Below, in pieces: positions 46,780-56,547 of a stretch of 64,000 nucleotides of DNA. This DNA comes from Methanospirillum sp. GTDB lineage: Archaea; Halobacteriota; Methanomicrobia; Methanomicrobiales; Methanospirillaceae. The stretch lies in assembly GCA_012728895.1 (NCBI GenBank), contig JAAYEG010000040.1, forward strand, positions 38,280 to 102,279. Direction: 5' to 3'. Position 1 is the first letter of the stretch. Every line of letters starts with the position of its first letter. Position numbers and translations under genes: made by a program. The notes below the pieces were generated by a model, which ran no database searches, was not told the origin of the DNA, and saw nothing but the letters and a program-made list of their open reading frames with translations.

Positions 46780-47810
46780 TCCGCCGCCCCGGCCCGGTCG
46801 TACCGCGAGGCCGCGGTCAGGTTCAGCAGGTCGACGAGCCGGTTGTGCTCGTCCACGAGCCGGTCGATCGCCGCGCCCTCCGCACGGTACCGCGCCAGCG
46901 CGGCGTCGTAGGCGGCGCGGCTCCCGCTCGACCCGGGGGCCTCGAGCCGTTCTCTCTCCCCTTCGTGCGCGCCGGCCCGGCGGTCGATCTCGGGGCCGAG
47001 CGTCTCGATGCGCGCCCGGGCCGTCTCTCGCGCCGCCTCGATCGCCCGCACGTCGGCAACGGCGCCGTACAGGGTGGTCCCGTTCCCTACAGGGACGACG
47101 AGCGGCTGCGAGTCCAGGCGGTCCCCGTCGCCGATCCGTTCGGGGAGGCTCCCGACGTAGGTGGCGTTCGTGGCCTCGAGGTAGGCGTAGTCCGTGCCGC
47201 TCCAGCCCATGCCGTCCGGGCAGCCGACCCCCACGGCCATGTGCGCCTCGGGTAGAAAGACCAGCAGCGCAACCCGGTACCCCTCCCTGCCGAGCAGCCC
47301 CGCCAGGAGCAGGGCCTTGTCGTCGCAGTCGCCGCCGCGGTCGCTCCAGGTCTCGGCCGGGTACTTCGCCGCCGTCCTTGGCGCCGCGACGTACGGGAGC
47401 TGCTGGACCGCCCCGGCCAGGAGCTCGAGGTACCGGTCCGGGTCGAGCCCGCGCCGCTCCCGGATCTCCCGGAACCCGGCGAGCAGGTCGGCGTAGAACC
47501 GGTCCTGGGCCGGGTCGGCGACCTGGGCCCGGTATGCCCCGGCGATCCACTCCTTCTCGGGGACCTCGCCCCGGACGAGCACCTCTCGCCCCGCGGATCG
47601 GGCCCCTTCCAGGAGGCGGTCATCGACGCTCACCGCGAGCCGCTCGGTCGCGCCCTCGAACAGGAACGCGTGCTCGGTCACGACTTCCTCGCCCGGGCCG
47701 TCGGAGGGCGCGATGGCGGGGTACTCGACGGGCGGGCCCTGGAGCGCGGTGCAGCCGGTCCCGGCGATCGCGATCCCCAGGACGAGCGCCAGCCGGATCG
47801 CCGCCATCAT
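46755..47810 (-). CDS. transglutaminase-like lipoprotein
   Basis: Lipobox-like IAIAGTGCTALQG; AAKYPAETWSDRGGDCDDKALLLAGLLGREGYRVALLVF..HMAVGVGC. Confidence 0.8.
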   Translation of the reverse strand: MMAAIRLALVLGIAIAGTGCTALQGPPVEYPAIAPSDGPGEEVVTEHAFLFEGATERLAVSVDDRLLEGARSAGREVLVRGEVPEKEWIAGAYRAQVADPAQDRFYADLLAGFREIRERRGLDPDRYLELLAGAVQQLPYVAAPRTAAKYPAETWSDRGGDCDDKALLLAGLLGREGYRVALLVFLPEAHMAVGVGCPDGMGWSGTDYAYLEATNATYVGSLPERIGDGDRLDSQPLVVPVGNGTTLYGAVADVRAIEAARETARARIETLGPEIDRRAGAHEGERERLEAPGSSGSRAAYDAALARYRAEGAAIDRLVDEHNRLVDLLNLTAASRYDRAGAADYLRANPP

Positions 47811-48165
47811 GGCCACCGGTCCCCGTGGTCTCCGGCGGCCCGGGGCGGCGCCCTCTCCGCGGCCGTTCCCGGGGACGGGCTCTTCCCCGCCGGGAGGGCT
47901 TACCTCCCGCGGCCGGGCAGGGGGGTTCCGGGTGGCATCGGGTATCCGGGTCTTCATCGGGCGGCGGGCACCGGTATTCCGAAACCCGTATGAGGAGATG
48001 GTTCATCCCGCCTAATCAATGGTCCGCCGCCCCGGGTGCATCCCCTTCTCACCGTGTTCCGTCCCTCCTTCCCCCCAGGGACGGCCGTACCGCGGCCCGA
48101 GCGGTTCCGAAGAAATGACAACGTTAATAACGGTATGAACGGTAAATAGACTGTGAGGTGACCTT

Positions 48166-49155
48166 ATGGCAACCTATGGAATTGAATTTGTTCCTGGAAA
48201 CGTAAACGTCAAGCAGGTCGTGAACTACTGCAAGCTGGCCGAGTCCAAGGACATCGACTACGCCTGGATCACGAACCACTACAACAACCGCCACTGCTAC
48301 CCCACCCTTGCCGCGATCGCGCAGGCGACCAACACGCTCAAGATGGGCCCGGGGATCATGAACTCGTTCACGGACACCCCGGCAGCGATGGCCTCGTTCG
48401 CCGCGACGCTCAACGAGATCTCGGACGGGCGCGCCGTGCTCGGCATCGGACCCGGCGACCTCTCGACCCTGCCGAAGCTGAACATCAAGGCGGAGAAGCC
48501 CGTCGCCCGGCTCAACGAGGCTGTCCAGGTGATCCGCCAGCTCCTGACAGGCGAGACGGTCTCGACCCCGGACATGGAGTTCTTCAAGTACGAGGGCGCG
48601 AAGCTGACCGGCGTCAACCTCCCCGGTAAGAAGGGGATCCCCATCTATATCGGCGCCCAGGGCCCCAAGGTCCTCGAGCTCGCCGGCACGGTCGGTGACG
48701 GCGCGCTGATCAACGCCTCGAACCCGAAGGACTTCGAGGTCGCGATCCCGATCATCAAGGGTGCGACCGACAAGGTCGGCAAGAAGGGCTTCGATGTCGG
48801 CGCGTACACCGCGATGTCGATCGACAAGTCCGAGAAGAAGGCCCGGAACGCCGCGAAGATCGTGGCCGCCTTCATCGCCGCCGGCTCGCCCGAGCCCCTG
48901 CTCCAGCGCCACGGGCTCGACCTCGCGAACGTCGCGAAGATCAAGGACGCGCTCGGCAAGTTCGACTTCAAGTCGGTCGGCGAGCTCGTGGGCGACAAGG
49001 AGATCGATGCGTTCACGATCGCCGGCACCCCCGAGATGGTCAAGGAGAAGTGCGCGGCCCTCGAGGCCTCCGGCGTCACGCAGATCATCTTCGGCTCGCC
49101 GCTCGGCCCGAACATGACCGACTCGATCCGGCTGCTCGGCAAGTACATCGTCTGA
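48166..49155 (+). CDS. mer: 5,10-methylenetetrahydromethanopterin reductase
   Basis: Full-length Mer-like F420-dependent LLM protein: YGIEFVPGNVNVKQVVNYCKLAESKDIDYAWITNHYNNR...GIGPGDLSTLPKL. Confidence 0.96.
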   Translation: MATYGIEFVPGNVNVKQVVNYCKLAESKDIDYAWITNHYNNRHCYPTLAAIAQATNTLKMGPGIMNSFTDTPAAMASFAATLNEISDGRAVLGIGPGDLSTLPKLNIKAEKPVARLNEAVQVIRQLLTGETVSTPDMEFFKYEGAKLTGVNLPGKKGIPIYIGAQGPKVLELAGTVGDGALINASNPKDFEVAIPIIKGATDKVGKKGFDVGAYTAMSIDKSEKKARNAAKIVAAFIAAGSPEPLLQRHGLDLANVAKIKDALGKFDFKSVGELVGDKEIDAFTIAGTPEMVKEKCAALEASGVTQIIFGSPLGPNMTDSIRLLGKYIV

Positions 49156-49422
49156 AACCCGATACCTCATCCTCTTTTTTCCCGCTTCCCCTTGCCAGTG
49201 GAACAGCCGGGTGACCGTGTTCCGTCACTTCCGAACGATCGACGCTCACGCGGGAGCCCGGTGGAGACGACATCGGGTGTGGACGTCACCGTGCGTTCGC
49301 GTCCCCGGGGATGGGCGACGGCAACGATATCCGGGCGTGGTTGCAGCGGCGAACTGCACCACACCGGTTGCCCCGGCGCCACCTCATCGTTTATATCACT
49401 GCCTCGCCTAGATCCGTCACCG

Positions 49423-50376
49423 ATGTTCGAGATCTCGACGCTGCGAAACGGCGACGCCCCGCTCGAGTACCGCCGCGAACGGCTGACCGGCCTCTCCTGC
49501 ACGATCAGCCCCGGGCGACTCGAGCGGAACCTGGCCCCTCCCCCGGCGCCGATCGCCCCCCCGGGGGACTGCCCGTTCTGCCCCGGGCGGCTCGAGCGCG
49601 AGACCCCGACATTCCCCGGCGGCCGCCGGATCCACCGGGGCGAGTCCGTCACGTTTCCGAACCTGTATCCGTACGCCGCGACACACACGGTGGGGGTGAT
49701 CACCCGCGCCCATGCCTGCGAGCGGTTCGAACCGCGGCAGCTCGCCGACGCCTTCACGGGCGTCGCGGAGTCGCTCCTGGGCGCCGACGGGCACGCATCC
49801 ATCAACTGGAACTACCTCCACTCGGCCGGCGCCTCGATCGACCACCCCCACCTCCAGGGGCTGGTCGACCCCCACCCCTCCCACCTCCACGCCCTCTATC
49901 TCCAGGGCTCGGAACGCTACCTCGAGAGAACCGGCCGGACCTACTGGGAGGCGCTCCGCGAGCACGAGCGTTTCACCGGGCGCTACCTCTTCGGGGACGA
50001 GGTCATGCTGCTCGCGTCGGCGGTCCCCCTCGGCGAGCGCGAGGTCCGCGCGCTCCTCCCCGTCGCGACGCTCGAGGAGGCAATCCCCTACTTCGGGACC
50101 CTCGCAGAGGGGCTCGTCCGCGTGATCGACGACTACCGCGCGCTCGGGTGGCGGGCGTTCAACCTCTCCTGCTTCTTCGGCCGTCCGGGACGCGACCGGG
50201 GCTTCTTTGCCTTCTGCTCGGTGATCTCGAGGATCAACCCGAACACGGCCTCGATCTCGGACTCGGCCTTCATGGAGCGTCTCCACCAGCACCCGGTGGT
50301 CATGACGCGGCCCGAGGACCTGGCAGCCGGGTACAGGGCCGGTTCAGGCATGACTCGCGCCGGTGCGGCGCGATAA
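49423..50376 (+). CDS. galactose-1-phosphate uridylyltransferase-like (HIT superfamily)
   Basis: CPFCPGRLERETP, INWNYLHSAGASIDHPHLQGLVD (HxHxQ), FNLSCFFGRPGRDRGFFAFCSVISRINPN. Confidence 0.88.
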   Translation: MFEISTLRNGDAPLEYRRERLTGLSCTISPGRLERNLAPPPAPIAPPGDCPFCPGRLERETPTFPGGRRIHRGESVTFPNLYPYAATHTVGVITRAHACERFEPRQLADAFTGVAESLLGADGHASINWNYLHSAGASIDHPHLQGLVDPHPSHLHALYLQGSERYLERTGRTYWEALREHERFTGRYLFGDEVMLLASAVPLGEREVRALLPVATLEEAIPYFGTLAEGLVRVIDDYRALGWRAFNLSCFFGRPGRDRGFFAFCSVISRINPNTASISDSAFMERLHQHPVVMTRPEDLAAGYRAGSGMTRAGAAR

Positions 50377-50400
50377 AAAAGCGGTTTGGGGTGGGAACAC

Positions 50401-51240
50401 TCACTCGGGCTTCGAGATGAGCTTGGTCTTGGAGACGATCACGCCGTCCTTCTTGTGGGGCTGGCGGATGATGCCGTCGCCGGCCTTCTCGAGCTCGCGG
50501 GCCTCGTCGCAGAGGACTGCCGCAGCGCGCATCATCTCGTGGGCGGAGGAGACGATCGGGATGTACTTCTCCCACTCCTTGGTCATGAAGCAGCCCTTGA
50601 CGTTGACCATCGCGACCGCCGAGGCGACCTCGTAGGCCGCGCGGGCCTTCGCGAGCGCATAGGGGTTCGTGAACTCGCCGTCGACGGCCTTGTCGGCGGT
50701 CATGACGACCTTCGGAAGCGCGATGTCTGCTCCCTTCTTCCCGGCCTTGACCTGGTCGATGACCTTGTCGAGCTCCAGCTGCATCTTCCGGTACGCACCG
50801 GTGATGGCGAGGACCTTGACCAGGTTCCCGTTGTAGTCGGCCATCTCGATGGGGTCGAGGAACTCGCGGCGGGCGCCGATCATCGAGTCGGCCTTCATGA
50901 TGACGTAGCCGAACTTCGACTCCTTGAGGTCGGCCCACTCCTTCTTCGTGGTCACGTCGTCCGTGATCACGACGACGGGGATGCCGGCCGCGGCGAGCTG
51001 CTCGCGGGCACCGGTGGGTCCGGGGAGGACGCCGTTCGGGGAGACGACGATGCAGAAGTCGGGGCCCCACGCCTTCAGGGTGCTGACGACACGGTCGACG
51101 TCGGCGACCTCGAGCTTCGTGCCGGACGTGGCCATGAAGGTCTGCATGTCCTCACGGTCTGCGCGCTCATCGAGAAGGAGTTCGGCCATGACGCCGGACG
51201 CGATGTTTCCGAGCTTTGCAATGCCTACTTTGACAACCAT
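50401..51240 (-). CDS. mtd: F420-dependent methylenetetrahydromethanopterin dehydrogenase
   Basis: [43 protein letters not shown]...[18 protein letters not shown]. Confidence 0.97.
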   Translation of the reverse strand: MVVKVGIAKLGNIASGVMAELLLDERADREDMQTFMATSGTKLEVADVDRVVSTLKAWGPDFCIVVSPNGVLPGPTGAREQLAAAGIPVVVITDDVTTKKEWADLKESKFGYVIMKADSMIGARREFLDPIEMADYNGNLVKVLAITGAYRKMQLELDKVIDQVKAGKKGADIALPKVVMTADKAVDGEFTNPYALAKARAAYEVASAVAMVNVKGCFMTKEWEKYIPIVSSAHEMMRAAAVLCDEARELEKAGDGIIRQPHKKDGVIVSKTKLISKPE

Positions 51241-51474
51241 TCAGTTCACCTCTGTTGATAGGTAGGTAGTTTTCACTAAAATCGATAAAAAGGTTGTGCT
51301 TTCTTTTCCAAAACTTCCGGGAGCTCTAACGCCGTCAATGGCTCTGCGGGACCGTCTCTCCCGCGCGTGGCGGTCTCGGCCCGCGGGCAGGGGCGCCGAT
51401 GTCAGCTATCGCCTCTCAACCACCCGGATGGTTAAATGGAAGTGTTTAAGTTCATTGAATGCGATCCTCTGTAC

Positions 51475-51879
51475 ATGAAGAACGGCCTCCTGACCGACCG
51501 TCAGAAAGAGGTCCTCCGCCACCGGAGACAGGGGTTGACCCAGCAGCAGATCGCCGACATCATCGGGACGTCGAAGGCGAACGTCTGCACGATCGAGAAG
51601 TCCGCGCTCGAGAACGTCCGCAGGGCGCGCGAGACACTCCAGTTCATGTACACGCTCGACGCCCGGTTCCTCTGCACGATCCCGTCCGGCGCCGACCTGC
51701 TCGCCGTGCCGGACATGATCTTCCAGGAGGCGAGCGCGCGGGGTGTGAAGGTCCGGTACGACACGATCGGCCTGATCAACCGCCTCCGCGAGAGCATCCC
51801 GGAGCACGTCCAGGCCCGCTTCGTCAAGGACGACATCCAGGTGTACCTGAACGACGACGGCGAGATCTACTTCGAGTGA
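51475..51879 (+). CDS. Tfx family DNA-binding protein
   Basis: LLTDRQKEVLRHRRQGLTQQQIADIIGTSKANVCTIEKSALENVRRARETL; ORF open from 51436. Confidence 0.9.
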   Translation: MKNGLLTDRQKEVLRHRRQGLTQQQIADIIGTSKANVCTIEKSALENVRRARETLQFMYTLDARFLCTIPSGADLLAVPDMIFQEASARGVKVRYDTIGLINRLRESIPEHVQARFVKDDIQVYLNDDGEIYFE

Positions 51880-51901
51880 GCGGCCGGCGCGCCGCCGAGA
51901 G

Positions 51902-51973
51902 TGGACCCGACGGGATTCGAACCCGTGGCCTTCGCGTTGCAAACGCGACGATCTACCCCTGATCTACGGGCCC
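51902..51973 (-). tRNA. tRNA-Ala (anticodon TGC)
   Basis: Cloverleaf GGGCCCG..TCGCG-TTTGCAA-CGCGA..CGGGTCC-A; G3:U70 Ala identity pair. Confidence 0.95.
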
Positions 51974-52033
51974 CACGCATCGTTGCTGCGGAGGGAACCT
52001 GCTCTCCCCACGAAGGTGTTCCTGAGGAGGAAG

Positions 52034-52105
52034 TGGACTCGACGGGATTCGAACCCGTGGCCTCTACGTTGCGAACGTAGCGATCTACCCCTGATCTACG
52101 AGCCC
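52034..52105 (-). tRNA. tRNA-Ala (anticodon CGC)
   Basis: Cloverleaf GGGCTCG..CTACG-TTCGCAA-CGTAG..CGAGTCC-A; G3:U70. Confidence 0.95.
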
Positions 52106-52119
52106 GAAAAACTGGGGGG

Positions 52120-53124
52120 TCAGAGAATGATCTCGATATCTAATTTCTCTGCCAGTTCCTTATATCGGTTCCGGATCGTGACCTCGGTCACGCCCGCGAC
52201 CTCGGCGACCTCGCGCTGCGTCCGCCGCTCCCCGCCCAGGATCGAGGAGATGTAGATGGCCGCCGCTGCGACCCCCGTCGGGCCCCTGCCGCTCGTCAGT
52301 TCGCGTTCCGCCGCCTGCCGCAGGATCTCCACGGCCCGGCTCTGCACCTCCCCCTTCAGGGTGAGGCCCGAGCAGAAGCGCGGGACGTAGTCGATCGGGG
52401 AGGTCGGCAGGAGTTTCAGGCCGAGCTCCCGCGAGATGAAGCGGTAGGTCCGGCCGATCTCTTTCCGGCTGACCCGCGAGACCTCGGCGATCTCGTCCAG
52501 GGTCCGGGGCACGCTGCACTGCCGGCACGCGGCGTAGAGGGCGGCAGCCGCGACGCCCTCGATCGAGCGCCCGCGGATCAGGTTCTTGTCGACCGCGTCG
52601 CGGTAGACCACCGCGGCCGTCTCCCGCACGTTCCGGGGCAGCCCCAGGGCCGAGGCCATCCGGTCGAGCTCGGAGAGCGCGAACGCCAGGTTCCGCTCGG
52701 TCGCGTTCGAGACCCGGATCCTCCGCTGCCATTTCCGGAGCCGGTAGAGCTGCGCCCGGTTCTTTGACGAGATGGCCCGGCCGTAGCTGTCGCGGTTCCG
52801 CCAGTCGATCATCGTCGAGAGGCCCTTGTCGTGGATCGTGAAGGTCATCGGTGCGCCGACGCGCGACCGCTTCATCCGCTGGTCGTGGTCGAATGCCCGC
52901 CACTCGGGGCCGCGGTCGATGAAGTCGTCATCGATGACGAGGCCACAGCTCTGGCAGACCAGCTCGGCGCGCTCGTAGTCATGGACCAGCTGCCGGCTCT
53001 TGCATTCCGGGCAGACCGTCTCGGTGTGCTCTTCCGCCTTCCGCTCGCGCTCGACCACGCGCGTCCGGTTGCGTAACGCCTCACGCTGGTTCTGTAATAT
53101 TCGAAGTTTCTCCATCTCCTGCAT
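52120..53124 (-). CDS. tfb: transcription initiation factor IIB
   Basis: [43 protein letters not shown] Zn ribbon; two cyclin-like repeats. Confidence 0.97.
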   Translation of the reverse strand: MQEMEKLRILQNQREALRNRTRVVERERKAEEHTETVCPECKSRQLVHDYERAELVCQSCGLVIDDDFIDRGPEWRAFDHDQRMKRSRVGAPMTFTIHDKGLSTMIDWRNRDSYGRAISSKNRAQLYRLRKWQRRIRVSNATERNLAFALSELDRMASALGLPRNVRETAAVVYRDAVDKNLIRGRSIEGVAAAALYAACRQCSVPRTLDEIAEVSRVSRKEIGRTYRFISRELGLKLLPTSPIDYVPRFCSGLTLKGEVQSRAVEILRQAAERELTSGRGPTGVAAAAIYISSILGGERRTQREVAEVAGVTEVTIRNRYKELAEKLDIEIIL

Positions 53125-53148
53125 GTGTATCTGACACCTGTGGCCCTA

Positions 53149-53373
53149 TCACCTACTGAATATCTTCTCGCCGACCTGTGGCTCGCACCGGTCGGCGCAC
53201 AGGACCGCGGCGTACGGCCTCTTGACGTTTCCGAAGAGGTCTACGACCCGGCCCACGGGGCGGTGGCGGCGATCGACGACCGTGGCAGAGAGGGGAGGGA
53301 GCTGTGACGCGTCCACCGCGACGACCAGCATGCGCCGCCCGCAGACATGCACGATACGACCGACTGTCTTCAT
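53149..53373 (-). CDS. Gar1-like H/ACA RNP protein
   Basis: MKTVGRIVHVCGRRMLVVAVDASQLPPLSATVVDRRHRPVGRVVDLFGNVKRPYAAV. Confidence 0.85.
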   Translation of the reverse strand: MKTVGRIVHVCGRRMLVVAVDASQLPPLSATVVDRRHRPVGRVVDLFGNVKRPYAAVLCADRCEPQVGEKIFSR

Positions 53374-53464
53374 CGCTTTCGTTCCGGCTTTGCAGAGAAT
53401 AACCGCCGCAACATATATAATTCGTCGAAGGACCTATAAAAAGATTGTGAATATATTGATAAGA

Positions 53465-54112
53465 TCAGCGCGATCTGAGCCATTCTGCGATATTTAAATC
53501 AAGGACCTCGCGACAGGCGCGCGCGTCCAGTCCCGCGCCGCGGGCGACCACCACGCGGTCGGCGGCCGTCATCAGGTCGTGGGGGGCGTGGGCGTCCGAG
53601 TTCACGACGAGCTGGCAGCCCGTCTCGAGCGCCGTCCGGGCCACGTGGCCGTTCGCGCGGTTGTGACCGCCCCGCGACGTCAGCTCGAGCGCGATCCCCC
53701 GGTCCGCCGCGGCCCGCGCGTCCTCCCGCGCGATCAGGCCCGGGTGGGCGAGGACGTCGACGTGGTCCGAGGTGCAGGCGGCCCGGTTCGTGCCGGGCGC
53801 GACCGGCTCGACCGGCGTCTCGCCGTGGACCACCACGATCACGGCCCCCTCCTGCTTCGCCCGCCGCGCGAGCGGGCCGATCTCCGCCGGGGGCACGTGG
53901 GTCAGCTCGACCGCGGGATAGAACGAGACCCCGTAGAGCGCGGCGGACGCGGCCACCTCCTCGCCGGCCTCGAGCACGAGCGGGCGGGTGGACGTGTCGA
54001 CGTGGTCCGCGATCGCGACGTCGCCGTACCCGAGCACCGCCATCCTTCTGAGGAGCTCGAGCGGCAGGAGTTCGCCGTCCGACCGGAGGGTGTGCGTGTG
54101 CAGGTCGTACAT
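53465..54112 (-). CDS. PHP domain histidinol-phosphatase-like protein
   Basis: MYDLHTHTLRSDGELLPLEL; HVDVLAHPGLI; NSDAHAPHDL. Confidence 0.85.
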   Translation of the reverse strand: MYDLHTHTLRSDGELLPLELLRRMAVLGYGDVAIADHVDTSTRPLVLEAGEEVAASAALYGVSFYPAVELTHVPPAEIGPLARRAKQEGAVIVVVHGETPVEPVAPGTNRAACTSDHVDVLAHPGLIAREDARAAADRGIALELTSRGGHNRANGHVARTALETGCQLVVNSDAHAPHDLMTAADRVVVARGAGLDARACREVLDLNIAEWLRSR

Positions 54113-54113
54113 G

Positions 54114-54386
54114 CTACTCCTTCGGCTCGAGCGCGCCGGCCACCCGGCGGAGGAGCGCCTCCTTCGACTCGTTCCAGGCGACCACGGCCCGCCCCTCCCG
54201 CCGCTGCCAGTGGGCCGGGTGGGACGCCGCCTCGACCCTGAAACGGAGCCCGGCCCGCCTGAGGGCCCGCTCGAGGTCCTTCATGGTGACCCCCTGCCGG
54301 GCGAGTCCCAGCGGCACCCGCCGTCCCTGGCTACGTTCGAGGGCTCCGTTGAAGTAGCACGGGTAGAGGACCCGTTCCTTCTGCAT
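54114..54386 (-). CDS. srp19: signal recognition particle SRP19 subunit
   Basis: LYPCYFNGALERSQGRRVPLGLARQGVTMKDLERALRRAGL. Confidence 0.88.
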   Translation of the reverse strand: MQKERVLYPCYFNGALERSQGRRVPLGLARQGVTMKDLERALRRAGLRFRVEAASHPAHWQRREGRAVVAWNESKEALLRRVAGALEPKE

Positions 54387-54440
54387 CGGATCAGGGTCGG
54401 CAGGTGAACCTATAAACAGTGCGCACGGCCACTAATCCTC

Positions 54441-55088
54441 GTGCACCTTGTCGATGTCAGAATAGAGAAGGACCTCTACGAGGCGAACGACGCCCTCGCC
54501 GCAGAGAACGCGGACCGTCTCAGGGCCCACGGCGTGCTCGGGATCGACCTGCTCGGCGCGATCGGGTCGGGCAAGACCGCGCTGATCGAGCGGCTCGCCC
54601 CCCTCCTGGTCGAACGCGGCCTGCGGGCGGGCGCGATCGCCGGGGACGTCTACGGCGACGACGACTACCGGCGTATCGCGGCTCTCGGGATACCGGCAGT
54701 GAACGTGAACACCGGGAAGGAGTGCCACCTGGACGCGCACCTCGTCGACCACGGGCTCGACGACCTGCCCCTCGACGAGATCGACGTGCTCTTCATCGAG
54801 AACGTCGGGAACATGGTCTGCCCGACCGACTTCGCGCTGGGTGCCGCCCGGCGGATGGTCGTGGTCTCGTCGACCGAGGGCGACGACGTCGTCAACAAGC
54901 ACCCGATGATCTTCCGGTCCAGCTCGATCGGGGTGATAAACAAGGTCGACCTGGCCGACCTGGTCGGGGCGGACCTGGACCGGATGGAGCGGGACATGCG
55001 GCGGTACAACCCGGAGATCCGGGTCTTCCGGACGAACCTGAAGACCGGCGAGGGGGTCGGCCCGCTCCTGGACGCGGTGCTCGGCTGA
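54441..55088 (+). CDS. hypB: hydrogenase nickel incorporation protein HypB
   Basis: GIDLLGAIGSGKTALIERLAPLL; NTGKECHLDAHLV; IENVGNMVCPTDFALGAARRMVVVS. Confidence 0.95.
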   Translation: MHLVDVRIEKDLYEANDALAAENADRLRAHGVLGIDLLGAIGSGKTALIERLAPLLVERGLRAGAIAGDVYGDDDYRRIAALGIPAVNVNTGKECHLDAHLVDHGLDDLPLDEIDVLFIENVGNMVCPTDFALGAARRMVVVSSTEGDDVVNKHPMIFRSSSIGVINKVDLADLVGADLDRMERDMRRYNPEIRVFRTNLKTGEGVGPLLDAVLG

Positions 55089-55162
55089 TCACAGGGGTTA
55101 AATAACGTCGAGAGAGACATTTACAGCACTTCTGATTCTCGATACGAATCGGGTGATACCAC

Positions 55163-55540
55163 ATGCTCTGGCAAGGAAGATCCATCAGGAAGGTGACCGG
55201 CGGTCGATACGCGCCCCTCCGCGGGAAGCGCCGGACGGAGATCGGGCGGGCGCCCGCAGAGACGCACATCGGGGAGGACCGCCTGCGCGCGGTCCGGACG
55301 TGCGGCGGAAACGTGAAGATCCGGGCGCTCCGCGCGACCACCGCGAACGTGGCGGACCGCGCCTCCGGCGCGGTGAGGCGGGTGGCCATCGAGACCGTCG
55401 AGCAGAACACGGCGAACCCGAACTACGTCCGGCGGAACCTGCTCACGAAGGGCGCCATCATCCGGACCGAGCTCGGTCCGGCCCGGATCGTCAGCCGTCC
55501 GGGCCAGGACGGCGCGATCAACGCGGTCCTGATCGAGTAA
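55163..55540 (+). CDS. rps8e: 30S ribosomal protein S8e
   Basis: MLWQGRSIRKVTGGRYAPLRGKRRTEIGRAPAETHIG...NPNYVRRNLLTKGAII. Confidence 0.95.
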   Translation: MLWQGRSIRKVTGGRYAPLRGKRRTEIGRAPAETHIGEDRLRAVRTCGGNVKIRALRATTANVADRASGAVRRVAIETVEQNTANPNYVRRNLLTKGAIIRTELGPARIVSRPGQDGAINAVLIE

Positions 55541-55600
55541 TACGATACTCCCTTTTTATGTAGGAGCGCCTCTCATGCTCAGGGGACGAGGTCGGCCTGC

Positions 55601-56062
55601 ATGAGCCTGGAGGTCACGATAGCGGCTCCGTTCCGGCACCTGCACAAGGACCAGCTCCAGCGGAGCGAGTTCGTATATTACCTCGCCATCGACCGGATGT
55701 GGATGAGCCGTGACCAGGCCGGGATCCTGATCGACCGGGCGGTCGAGCAGGGGCTCGTCGAGCTGAGGGGCGGGCTGCTCGTGCCCCTGTTCCCGATCGG
55801 CGACGTAACGGTCCCGCTCGGGTACCGGCCCGGGGACGAGGACCTCGCCGCCCCCGATCCCGAGAGGGAGCTGCTCGGTCGGATCGCGTCGGCGACCGGG
55901 CGCGAGGAGCGCGAGGTGGCGGCCGAGGCGAACCTGCTGATCGCCGGGGGCTTCGACGGCCAGCTCAGGTTCCAGGCCGCGCTCGTCCTGATCGCGAGCC
56001 GTCACGGGGTGCCGTTCCAGGACCTGCTCTCTCCGCTCCGGGAAGGAATGCTCTCGGAATGA
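55601..56062 (+). CDS. DUF2240 family protein
   Basis: FRHLHKDQLQRSEFVYYLAIDRMWMSRDQAGILIDRAVEQGLVELRGGLLVP. Confidence 0.85.
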   Translation: MSLEVTIAAPFRHLHKDQLQRSEFVYYLAIDRMWMSRDQAGILIDRAVEQGLVELRGGLLVPLFPIGDVTVPLGYRPGDEDLAAPDPERELLGRIASATGREEREVAAEANLLIAGGFDGQLRFQAALVLIASRHGVPFQDLLSPLREGMLSE

Positions 56063-56090
56063 CCAGGCTCTTAAAAAAGGTGGGGGGAGA

Positions 56091-56483
56091 TCACTCGGTT
56101 GCCGGCGGGGCCAGCAACTCGTCGAGCTGCTTCTCGCCGTACTGGGTGACCTTGGCGTTGATCTGCACGAAGTCCTGTGTGATCTCGCTGCCCCGGACCG
56201 CCTTTCTCGCCCGCTGCCCGTCGCAGACCGGCCTGAACCCGACGCCGCCCGCGAGCAGGAGGCGCCGGCGCCCGGCGCCCGGGAGTTCCCTGCGCGCCGG
56301 CGTTCCGTTCCGGTCGGACGCGCCTGTGATCTTAACCCGGTACCCCGGCAGACCGAGCGGAGTCGCGTCGAGATCGCCGCCGACCCGCTGTCCGATGAAG
56401 GCTCCGGCCGCCCCTCCGCTTGCGGTCATCTTGAAGGAACGACCGGTCTTCGGGTCCGAGAGCACGACTTTGAAATCGACCAT
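56091..56483 (-). CDS. rps6e: 30S ribosomal protein S6e
   Basis: MVDFKVVLSDPKTGRSFKM..FIGQRVGGDLDATPLGLPGYRVKITGASDRNGTPARRELPG. Confidence 0.95.
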   Translation of the reverse strand: MVDFKVVLSDPKTGRSFKMTASGGAAGAFIGQRVGGDLDATPLGLPGYRVKITGASDRNGTPARRELPGAGRRRLLLAGGVGFRPVCDGQRARKAVRGSEITQDFVQINAKVTQYGEKQLDELLAPPATE

Positions 56484-56547
56484 TATCCATTCTCCAATAA
56501 GGCGAAGTACCCATAAAGGTGGGGCGCAGGTCTCTTAAAGATGCGGT

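Noticed and set aside
48166-51240. mer and mtd as a novel methanogenesis operon
   Set aside because: They are on opposite strands with a GalT-like gene between; ordinary C1-pathway genes
51459-51962. ORF ending 'SGPDGIRTRGLRVANATIYP'
   Set aside because: Off-frame reading of the tfx-like gene running into antisense tRNA-Ala
52120-56483. tfb-gar1 and SRP19/S8e/S6e neighbourhood as unusual
   Set aside because: Gene associations of this type are common in euryarchaeal information-processing clusters
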